Of a DNA stretch of 28,460 nt, positions 9,801 to 18,397 are shown one piece after another. Numbering within the stretch: position 1 is the stretch's first letter; the number at the start of each line of letters is the position of its first letter. The notes under the pieces were generated by a model. It searched no databases, was not told the origin of the DNA, and was given only the letters and a program-made list of their open reading frames with translations. Made by a program: the position numbers and the translations under genes. Origin of the DNA: Chrysochromulina tobinii (lineage: Eukaryota; Haptophyta; Prymnesiales; Chrysochromulinaceae); the NCBI GenBank assembly GCA_001275005.1, contig JWZX01002193.1:1-28460 (forward strand), read 5' to 3'.

Positions 9801-12506
9801 GAAGGGGCTCGCCGGAGGTCGCCGACGGCTGCAGAAAGGCGCTTGGCTCGCGCTCGATGAACGAGTGGAGGACATCATACACCTCGAGCTGCACCTCGAG
9901 CTGCGTGAAGATCCAGAGGCGCGGTGCTCCGAATAGGAGCCACACAGCCTCATGGTGAAGTGCCTCGGACGAGGCGAAGCAGGAAGTGAGCTGCACGCAT
10001 GCGGTGACCGCCTGGACTGTCCAGATGATCGGCGGCAGCTGGACGCAAGAGGAAGACGAGAATAGCGAAGCCGTGCCGGCGGAGCATGAAGTGCTGGTCC
10101 GCGGCGGAGTCCCACAGCATCTGGCTCATCAGCCCAAGCAGCTGCACGAGGAGCTTCTCCTTCTGACTCCTGTCCAGCTTGGCTCCGGTGGCGCTCACGA
10201 CGGCGCCACCGCTCGCACCTCCACTCGCGCCACCGTCAGCACTGCTGCTGCCGCTCGCACCGGCATCGCTGCTCGCACCGGCATCGGGCATCCAGTCCCG
10301 CGCCAGGAGCGGGAAGAGGAGCTGCACGCCGCCGAGGCAGCGCGCCGACTCGCGCACCGTCTGCGTGACACACGCGTGGCTTCCGACGGAGAGAGTGGCG
10401 GCCGTAGCGGATCGACCCGGACCAATCCCTCCTGCGGCCGCCGCTTGCTGCGCCGCGAGCCCGGCCTCGGTGCCCACGAGCGCCGCATTGTTGGGGAACT
10501 CGTCGCCATCTCGCGACTTGGGATTCAGGGCGAGGATGAGCGAGCCCATATTCGGCAGCTCGCCGCTGCTTGCAGCCAAGGCCTCCTCGCGATCGGGCAC
10601 CCAATCGAAGCCCGCGCCGAGAGACCAGATCTGGTGCACGTGCTCGGGGTCCATGGGCTCGGAGAGGAGGTACACGGCGCCCACCTGGCCGCACAGCGGC
10701 TGCGGCCGCTCGCGCGCCGCGTCGAGCGCGTCGGCGTCGGTGGCGTCGAGCGCCGTCTCGAGCGCGTTGGTTCCAATAAAGCCGCGCGTGAGGCGCTCCG
10801 CTTGTGGGAACTTGAGTTGGCCGCTCTGTTGCAGCTGACCGTCGACAAAGAGCTTCGCGAGCGACTTGGTGAAGAGCCTGGACACCTCATGAGTCACGCC
10901 GATGTGGTACCAACGGCCGGGCTTGAAGGGGAAGCGGAAGTCGAGCACCTGCACCGAAGGCGGCGCACCGGCTGAGCTGCCTGCGCTCGTCGTACGCAGC
11001 TGCAAGTACGCGCACGCGTTCATATCGGCACTGGCCGTCGGCTGCCCGTCCGGCGTGCGCTCGCGCGCAAAGACGATCTCGAGGCCACGCCCCTGCTCAT
11101 CATGCAGGGAGAGCAGCCGAGGCGACCACAATGCTGGCGCCGCCGCGTCGGCTGCGCCCAGTAGAAGAGGAGAGGCTCCCGCCCGGGCGGCTCTCGAGGC
11201 GCTGCCGTGGGCGGCGGGTGGGGAGAAGGAATCGACTCGTACCCACGCGTAGAAGGTGTAGCCAGTCTGCGAGAGACGGGGGATCGGCGGCAGCAGTAGG
11301 CCCGAGTGGTGCCCGTCGAAGATGAACGAAGCCGCCGGGCCGTGCTGCTTGAGCATCGACGAGATCGTCGAGAGCAGCTCGGAGTGCAGCCGATGCGCCG
11401 TGTTGGGCGCGCCCTCTGTCGGCGGTGGCTGCGCAAGGAGCGAGAAGAGCAGCTTGAGCTCCGACACGGAGACCGAATGCGAGGCGAGCGGCGTGAGAGC
11501 ATGCAGCAACGCCTTCTGCACAGATTCGCTCAGCGGCGTGGCGAGCAGCTGCAGCATATGGCGCAGCAAGCGCAGCTCGGAGCAGCGAGAGCGGTTCAGG
11601 ATCGATCCTTCGAGCAGCTTCCCCATACGCTCGAGGAGCTGCAGCTGCACCTCCTCCGCGCAGTGTGGCAGGAGGGCGATCAGGACCTTGGCCACCTCGC
11701 CCATCTGCACCGTTGCTTGGCGTGGGGAAGCCCACGCGCGCCGCCCGATGCGCGGCTTCTGAAGCGGCGGCGGCGCCGGGGACGGCAGCGTCGCTGGGGA
11801 CGGTAGCGTCGCTGGGGACGGTAGCGTCGCCGGGGGAGGGGGAGGAGCGCGCGCGCCAGCCGCCCCCCCCATCGACGTCCCTATCGCCGCCCCCATCGCC
11901 GCCCCTATCGCCGCCCCTATCGCGGCAGCCGGTGGTGGCGAACCGTCGTCCTCTCCAAAGGTCAATTGCGCGGGCATCGCGGCAAACCAATTGAAGAGAC
12001 GAATGATCGTTGCAAGGTCGACTGGCGTCCCCGCACGCAGCACAAGCTCGACGAGACGCTCTTGAGCCACGCTCGCGCTAAAGGAGGCCTGCGCCTGCGC
12101 AGCGCCCCACGTGAGCATTGGAAGCGTGTCGAGCACGCGTAGCAGCGCGGCACGGTACCGTGGGGTGCCTGCCTCGGCCTCGAGCCCCAGTAGGAGGGTC
12201 GCGTAGATGTCGCACTCGTTGAGCAGCTTTGGGGTGAGAGCCTCGCTCAGACACTGCTGCGGGTGGATGGCGCACGGCGAGAGGAGCGCTGCCTCGAGCC
12301 GTACAAGCTTGTCAACGCCCTCAACCACCATCCCCCAGAGAACGTGACCCTGCCGATGCCGCCTCTCCGCCTCCGCCGCCTCGAGGGACTCTGCAGGCGT
12401 GATGAGCTCTGGCGTTGCTGCTGCCTTTGGAGGAGCGCGTCGCGGCACCACCCATGCGTATCGGCGCGCCTCGTAGTCGCAGGCGCCCGCGCTGGTGTCC
12501 CGGCTG

Positions 12507-12543
<37 letters not shown>

Positions 12544-15500
12544 TCGACGCGAACGACGTTGAGTACACCGCCATCAGCTCGGCATCGCTGAGTGTGTCGC
12601 CGGGTTCTATGATGGGCCCCAGCACGCCAAGGTACGCATTTATGAGCTCGACGGCCGTGACCCACGGCGAGATGGTCGACGAGCCCATCGAGTCAGTGAA
12701 GCTCATCTGTCCTTGCAAGTCGCCCTCGAGGCGGCATTCAAACGCCGCCACGCACAGCAACGAGACCAGCTGGCTTGCCGCAAAGCGCGCGGCGCGGTCG
12801 CCGATGCTGCTGCGCGGATTCGAGTTCGGCTCGCTCGCGCACTCGTCGAAAGGCGAGCGCGTCGTCGGGGCGGCGGCAGAGCCATCAGTGCCGTCCGTCG
12901 TGCCGCTGGCGGGCAACATGGCCGCCACACCGTTCAGTGGCGTGGGCGCTGGGAGCACCTGGTCGCTCAGAGGAGACAGCATGAGCTCGATGAGCGCATA
13001 AAAGAGCACAGGCTTCGAGGGATGGGCCGCTGACGGCTGCAGCGCCCAGCGAGGCAGCGAAGAGAGCCGCAGCGTGCGCTCGCAAATGGAGCAGATGAGC
13101 CCATCGACCGGTAGCTTAGACAAGAGGGCCGAAGATTGAGGCATCGTGTGCGCAGCGTGGTCCACGCTCGGCTCGGCGATCGGCATGAGTCCGCCGCGCT
13201 GCGCATGCCTGCCTTCGGACGCCACGTCGGCGTCGGCCAGCGAGCGCACGCTACGGATCATCTGCGCGAGCGTCACCAGGTACGCCGCCCATGCGTCCGG
13301 CACCATGCCCGCCGGTGCCGCGTACGGCCGCGCGAGCGGTGGGACTGTCGCGTTCAAGGTGTCGAGCATTTCACAGAGACAGAGCCAGAGCGACAAGACG
13401 CCGTGCGCCGACGCGACCCTGCGCCTGGGCGAGAGGCAGGCTTGCAACGTACGGAGCAGCGTGAGGGCGCAGTCGGCGGCGCCGTCGGGAGTTGTGAGCC
13501 CAATGCTCCGCACGAGCGCCCTCAGGTGAAACAGACCGAGTTGCGCCAGCGGAGGGCGCGCGAGCGTCAGCGGCTCCGTGCTCAACTCGCCTGTCGACTG
13601 CAGGTACGCCACTGGGGCGATAATTGGCGGCAGCGATGGGAGCTGCGCAGGCCACCAGCCGTCACCGGGGCCATCGCACATCAGAAAAGCGTCCGAAGAG
13701 AGCAGCCGGATTGCGAGCACGCACAAACTGGGCGAGGGCAGAATGATGGACGGACCGTATTCGCGCAGCACGTCGAGGAGCATGAGGGCCCACAACGGCG
13801 CCGCCTCGCCCTCCTTCCCGTCCGCCGCCGCTGGTCCGGCCATTTTCCACGGCTTGGATGGGGTGACGCCGGCAGTGTTGGGAGCGATACCCATCTCGTC
13901 CAGGCTGCTGGCGGGGAGGAAGGCGCCGAGCAGTGCTGCCAGGAGGGCTTCATGTATGGGCGGCATCGGCGTCCCCATCACCCGTGGGAGCGAGTCGCTC
14001 GTGGCAGTGACGGTCGACTCAGCCGGCGTGCGTACAGCGCCCTCATCGTCGTGATCAACCGGCCCGCGATCTACCTCGTACGACGGTGACTTGACTTGAC
14101 TTGACTTGGCCACGAGCCCCTTGCCGACGACGATGCTGCCGCCGCGCGCGGCGATGGCTGAGAGGCGTGCTCCACTGAGCGAAGCGCGCGCGACGGGCGA
14201 GCGCGGCGAGCTCAGGGGCGAGATGCTGCTGCGCAAGGAGGCTGGAGTGCCCGGGACAGCGCTCAGGTGGCTTTGCGCGCCCAAGGACGGCGCCCGGGAC
14301 AGCGCGAGTCCATCGGAGTAGCAGCTCGCACACGCAGCGCGTACGAAGCGGAGGACGAGCAGCAGCTCGGCGGAGCTCAAGGGCACCGCCGCGCGCTCGG
14401 CCGCAACCGCCGCCTGCACCACTGGCGACTCAACGGCCACGCTGCCTTCGGGGTGCGGTGAGATGCGCGCCGTTCCGGGCGGCTGCACCACGCCTTGCGC
14501 CCACTCGACGAGCTGTGCGCTGCTGAGGCCGCGCGCTAGGAGAGTCGCCTCCGCCTCCACAGCCAGCAGCAGCCGCGTAGATGCGGACACATCCCCTCTC
14601 GCGTGCGCCTCCGGTGGCGCCGCCACCGCAGTGCCCGCGGTCGGCGCCATGTTTTGGGTGCTGCTGGGCACTCGGAAGACGTTGTGCACGTAGCTGATCA
14701 GCCGCTGCAGCTGCAAGGTGCCCTGCGCCTGTGCCCACTGCAAGCGCCACGCGCCCGTCTCGACCGGCGCGCTCTCCTGCGTGAGCACCAGCATGCTCTG
14801 CAGCTGCAGCTGGAGGAGATGCCGCTGCGACGATCGGAGCGTCTCTGCGTCGGCGACGACGAGCGGCGGCGCTTGGAGCCTCATCAAGCCCAGCAGCACG
14901 CGTACCCCTTCCTGTTGCAGAAAGGGCTCGTCGAAGGAGGGCGACGATTGGAGCAGCACGCCGAGCGCAGCCACGCCGAAGCGCTGCACGCGCAGCGTCG
15001 CGCCCCAGAGCGTCGTGCCGAGCACGAGTGACGCCTGCAGCTGCTGGCACAGGCGCAGCACGCGCAGCAACTGCTGGATGTGCTGCAGCGCTGCGCCGCC
15101 CACTCCGCCGCCTCCGCTGTCGGAGGCGGTGTCGAGCCCGAGGCCGAGCGCTGTCGTGGGCGCACGCAGCAGCTCCTCGACCGAGTCGGCGAGCCGCGGC
15201 AGCGACGGCCTTAGTTGGCCCTCTGGCGCGTGAACCGCCGCGAAGCCGGCCTGCCAGAGCGAGCCGAGAAGCACCACGCACCGCTGCAACGTGCCCAGGA
15301 GCATGAGCTGCTGCGCGCTCGTGTTGGCACTCAAGGGTCCGCTGCTGGCATTGCCATTGCCGACGCTGACGCCGTCGCCGTCGCTGCAGCCTCCGCTCAC
15401 GATGCCGCTGGCGTCGGCAGAGCGCTGGAGCACTTGGATGCAATCGGCCAGGCGCGAGACGGTGTGCCTCACGTGGCTTGGCAGCTCGTGCTGCAGGAGG

Positions 15501-15943
15501 AGAAGCCGGTATTGCGGCGTCTGCGCGAGCTGCACAAAGAGCCGAGCGGCCGCACTGATCAGCGCCACGCCTGCCGCGCACTCGCGCCACGCCAACGCGC
15601 GCCCGCCTGGTGTGAAGTCGTCGGCCATCTCCGCTTGGTCCACATTTGCCGAGAGGACGTCGCACGCGTGCTGCACGTAAGCCAGCATGCGTGGGAGCAC
15701 CTGCTGCTCACGCTCCCCGGTGCTGTGCGTGATCGACAGTACCGGTGGCAGCTCCGAGCATCGGAGCAGCACGCCGCACATGGGCTCGAGGCCACTGTCC
15801 TCGGGCTGCAGAGGGCACGCATCCCACATTCGCCTCAGCGAGTCATCACCGACGAAGAAGCAAAGGTCGAGGGCTCTGGCGGGCCGCTTCGTGGTCGGTG
15901 TCTGCGACGAGAAGGCTCTCGTGATGAGCCGCAGGGCGGACAT
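3849..15943 (-). CDS. Giant BEACH-family scaffold protein (ARM-like/ConA-like/PH-BEACH/BEACH/WD40)
   Basis: Three minus-strand open stretches form one gene: 15943 to about 10019, 10017-4793, and 4644-3849 after a 148-bp intron, about 3,980 codons in all. A helical ARM-like N-terminus contains a ConA/LamG-like segment (about 11270-10450; GYTFYAWVRVDSF). An Arg/Glu-rich helical stretch (about 7050-6640) precedes a PH-BEACH segment (about 6430-6090). The BEACH domain (about 5950-5190) has FPWVLQDY, FHYGSHYSSA, IPEFYYLPEFL and QISNFGNTPAQL. WD40 repeats run to the stop. BEACH proteins are cytosolic scaffolds in vesicle traffic, lysosome-related organelles and autophagy; whether this is nearer LvsA, ALFY, SPIRRIG or neurobeachin is unresolved. 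The frame changes by 1 nt near 10018 within conserved sequence. The start is uncertain: ATG 15943 is chosen because upstream codons lose the gene's strong G/C third-position bias, but a spliced exon at 16263-16220 would also join in frame. Confidence 0.88.
4645..4792 (-). other. Intron made of two 74-bp GT...AG tandem units in the BEACH gene
   Basis: On the minus strand the first exon ends TGGGACCG and the next begins GTCCGTACGGTGCTCC. Removing 4792-4645 joins the WD40 reading frame as WDRSVRCSHLSDG. Without splicing the frame hits a TGA at about 4765. The intron is exactly two 74-bp units (4792-4719 and 4718-4645) differing at three positions. Each begins GTCC and ends ATCAG, so an AG|GT junction lies in the middle. 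The donor (GTCCGT) is weak. Confidence 0.75.
9409..9492 (-). repeat. 12-bp coding minisatellite, seven perfect copies (IPSA repeats)
   Basis: GGCGCTCGGGAT on the plus strand is repeated seven times without a mismatch, encoding repeated Ile-Pro-Ser-Ala in the BEACH protein. The unit is a multiple of three, so copy-number change keeps the frame. Perfect identity suggests recent expansion or strong homogenisation. Confidence 0.95.
11775..11925 (-). repeat. Low-complexity coding repeats (ATLPSP and AIGAA types)
   Basis: Within the BEACH gene, about 18-bp units encoding ATLPSP repeat three times. Next to them, 12-bp units encode IGAA-like repeats (AAIGAAIGAAMGAAIG). They form a Pro/Ala/Gly-rich linker between helical ARM-like regions and are probably disordered. 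Confidence 0.75.
12507..12542 (-). repeat. GCC trinucleotide run (12 copies) encoding polyalanine
   Basis: Twelve uninterrupted GCC units on the plus strand are read on the minus strand as GCG codons, giving an alanine run in a disordered-looking part of the BEACH protein. This is a candidate length polymorphism. Confidence 0.93.
14088..14108 (-). repeat. 5-bp coding microsatellite (GACTT, four copies)
   Basis: A pentanucleotide repeat lies inside the BEACH reading frame, encoding an S-S-Q-V-K-S stretch. Because the unit is not a multiple of three, gain or loss of one copy would shift the frame. Confidence 0.7.
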
Positions 15944-16298
15944 CGGAGAGGAGGCTCCCCGGCGAGCGAGGAGAAGTTGGAACAAGGAGCCTTCTCGTGC
16001 GAGAAGAAGAGGTGTGAATTGGCTGTTAATAACCGTCAGTTGGCTCGGTAGGGCACGCACCAGGATGTTTAGGTGTTCTAGAGGAGGACGATGTGAACCA
16101 TTCACAAAGAAAAATCCCGCCTGCACAAGCAGGTGGTTCTCCCTTTAAAGATGCGGGCATCAGGTCCCCGCCGTGCGCCCACCTCGCAGGTCCCTGTGGC
16201 CATCTGAGCTCGCCCTTACCTCTCGAGCCTCTCAGGCCTCTGGTCTCTCTCTCGCATTATCATAAATGTTTGGCGATACCGAACGTCGATCTGCTCCC
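15944..16298 (-). promoter_or_regulatory. Spacer between ArgRS and BEACH genes; presumed BEACH 5' region with a candidate upstream exon
   Basis: The minus-strand frame of the BEACH gene stays open up to a TAA at about 16143, but its codons here are less G/C-biased. A short candidate exon, ATG at 16263 to 16220, ends at a strong donor (GTAAGG). Joined to an acceptor after TTATTAACAG (exon restart 16022), it keeps the BEACH frame. The alternative is a plain 5' UTR and promoter with translation from ATG 15943. No core promoter motif is recognisable. Confidence 0.4.
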
Positions 16299-18134
16299 TC
16301 AAATGCGCTCGAGATAGCCCAGCCCGACGAGGGCGAAGCCCTTCCTGAGCGTCTTCTCGAGCGCGATGAGGAGTAGCAGGCGCGAGTCCTGCGCCGGGTC
16401 GCCAATGACCTTGCACTCCTGGTAGAACTTGGTGAAGAGATTGCACAACTCATAGAGGTACTCGCAGATGAAGTTAGGCTGGAGCGTGCTGAGCATCAGC
16501 TCGATGATTTCCTGGAAGCGCAGCAGCTCCTTGCCCAGCTTGAACTCGGCCGGCTCAACGAGCACGATGCGCGCACCGCTGGCGAGCAGCGCATTCATGT
16601 CCACCCCCGAATTGCGCACGATCGAGGCGATGCGCGCGCCCGCGTACAGCAGGTACACGGCCGTGTTGCCCTTCTCGTCGAGCATGCGATCATAGTTGAA
16701 GATGTAGTTGGAGATCCTGTTCGCCTTGAGGTCGGCGTACTTGACGGCGGAGTAGCCGATGACGGCCGCATATGTCTCGAGCGTCGCGTCGTCCATCTCC
16801 GTCAGCGAGACACGCCCGCCAGTCGCGCCCTCCTCCTTCTGCTTGAGTTGCTCGAGCTGGCGCTCGTGTAACGTCTTGCCCATTCGGATCTTTGCCTCGT
16901 CGAGCAAGTCGACCAAACGGACGGTCTCGCCCGAGCGCGTCTTGAACTTCTTGCCGTCGTCGCCGCACACGAGCCCGAAGGGCACGTGGTCGAGCCGCGT
17001 GGCCTCCGTCGCCCATCCCGCCGCCCTCGCCGCCTCGAAGACGAGCTCAAAGTGGGGCGCCTGGCCCGCGTCGGTTACGTAGATGATCCAATTAGCCTGG
17101 TGCTCGAAGATGCGGTACCAGACTGCCGCCATGTCTGTCGAGTCGTAGCCGAAGCCGCCGTCGCTCTTGACGACCATGAGCGGCTGCTCGTGCTTCGTGT
17201 TCGGCGGGAAGACGACCTTGGCGACACGGCTCGGGTCCGCGGGATCGACCGAGTCGGAGACAAGCCCGATCTCGTTGAGGTGTGAGACGACCGCGTGGAT
17301 GTACTCATTGTAGAACGACTCGCCCACCTCCGTCAGCTTGACGCCCAGCCGCGAGTAGACCTCCTCGAAGGCGGCACGCGAGACGTCGCAGATTTGCTGC
17401 CACGCGTAGCGCGAGGCGCCGTCGCCGCTCTGCAGCCGCACCACCTCCTCGTGAGCGAGCTTGGCAAAGTCCTTATCCTCATCGAAGTGCTTCTTGGACT
17501 CCTTGTAGAAGGCCTGCAGGTCGCCAATGGGCGGTGGGTTGCTCGCAAAGTCCGGGAAGACCTGCTTGAGGTGGCCGATGAGCATGCCAAACTGCGTGCC
17601 CCAATCGCCCACATGGTTGACGCGCAGCACCTCATGGCCGCAGAACTCGAGCACGCGGCAGATGGAGTCGCCGATGATCGTCGAGCGAAGGTGGCCCGCG
17701 TGCATCTCCTTGGCCACGTTCGGCGATGAGAAATCGACGACCACTTTCTGCGTTTGCACGGGCGGCGGCAGCGCGCCGTTCTGTGCGATCGTGTTCAGCC
17801 TGTCGGCGAACCACGGGCCAGAGATGGTGATGTTGATGAAGCCTGCGCCCGCCACCTCCACCTTGGCCATCATGGCCTCGGAGTCGCACAGCTGCATCGC
17901 GTCCGCGAGTCGCTGCGCCACGTCCTTTGGCGATTTGATGCCATCGGGCAGGCCCGCGGCCTTGAGACGCCCGAAGAGCGAGAGCGCCGAATTGTTCTGG
18001 TAGTCGGCGCCCATGGCCGAACTCGCCACGTCCACTTTGGATGCGATATCCGGGAATGCTGAGGTTTGGGCCGCCGTGCAGATGGCTTTGAGCGCGCCGA
18101 TCACGGTAGGCATGGAGGTCACCTTGGCCGCCAT
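16299..18134 (-). CDS. Arginyl-tRNA synthetase, cytosolic type
   Basis: This uninterrupted 611-residue class I aminoacyl-tRNA synthetase charges tRNA-Arg with arginine using ATP. The HIGH-type signature is HAGH at 145-148 (EMHAGHLRST). The KMSKS-loop equivalent is the KFKTR segment at 396-400 (DDGKKFKTRSGE), as in eukaryotic and many bacterial ArgRS. Other family landmarks are SSPNVAKEMHAGH, VNHVGDWGTQFGMLI, YVTDAGQAPHFELVF and the C-terminal anticodon-binding DALR-like helices (SNYIFNYDRML, CNLFTKFYQECKV). It ends LGYLERI, close to the conserved ArgRS C-terminus. Length fits the family. The N-terminus lacks a signal or transit peptide, so cytosolic translation is the likely role. An organellar form would have to come from another gene or start. 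I see no intron and no missing catalytic residue. Confidence 0.96.
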   Translation of the reverse strand: MAAKVTSMPTVIGALKAICTAAQTSAFPDIASKVDVASSAMGADYQNNSALSLFGRLKAAGLPDGIKSPKDVAQRLADAMQLCDSEAMMAKVEVAGAGFINITISGPWFADRLNTIAQNGALPPPVQTQKVVVDFSSPNVAKEMHAGHLRSTIIGDSICRVLEFCGHEVLRVNHVGDWGTQFGMLIGHLKQVFPDFASNPPPIGDLQAFYKESKKHFDEDKDFAKLAHEEVVRLQSGDGASRYAWQQICDVSRAAFEEVYSRLGVKLTEVGESFYNEYIHAVVSHLNEIGLVSDSVDPADPSRVAKVVFPPNTKHEQPLMVVKSDGGFGYDSTDMAAVWYRIFEHQANWIIYVTDAGQAPHFELVFEAARAAGWATEATRLDHVPFGLVCGDDGKKFKTRSGETVRLVDLLDEAKIRMGKTLHERQLEQLKQKEEGATGGRVSLTEMDDATLETYAAVIGYSAVKYADLKANRISNYIFNYDRMLDEKGNTAVYLLYAGARIASIVRNSGVDMNALLASGARIVLVEPAEFKLGKELLRFQEIIELMLSTLQPNFICEYLYELCNLFTKFYQECKVIGDPAQDSRLLLLIALEKTLRKGFALVGLGYLERI

Positions 18135-18397
18135 TCTTTCGTGCCTTCGCGATGGCGTGCGTCGCCGCTCACGTCTATCGCTGTCACGCTGTGAATTCGA
18201 CAGAGACTGTGAATCATGTGTGAATTCCTCGCACTTTGAGGGTGTTTTATGAGATCATGCCACAGTGGCCGCATCATTGGCTTATTTCTCACTGAATGGA
18301 GTGCTAACTTTTCGCAGCGGCAGACACTTCCACACACAAGTCACATAAATGACGACACGACACCACAGTACACGCTGCTCACTGTAAACCTGAAGCC
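18135..18397. other. Spacer between vWA gene 3' end and ArgRS start
   Basis: This 263-bp stretch should hold the ArgRS 5' UTR and promoter and the 3' UTR of the vWA gene. It is less GC-rich than the flanking coding sequence. I recognise no specific motif in it. Confidence 0.4.

Noticed and set aside
9990-10060. Tiny intron to explain the BEACH frame change
   Set aside because: Any GT-AG pair here is under about 45 nt and would delete well-conserved residues, so a 1-nt frame change is simpler.
13136-14089. 317-residue plus-strand ORF
   Set aside because: Antisense to the BEACH gene; Arg/His-rich with no recognisable domain.
14430-15665. 411-residue minus-strand ORF overlapping the BEACH gene in another frame
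   Set aside because: Extremely Arg/Ala-rich; the main frame carries the family-like helical sequence.
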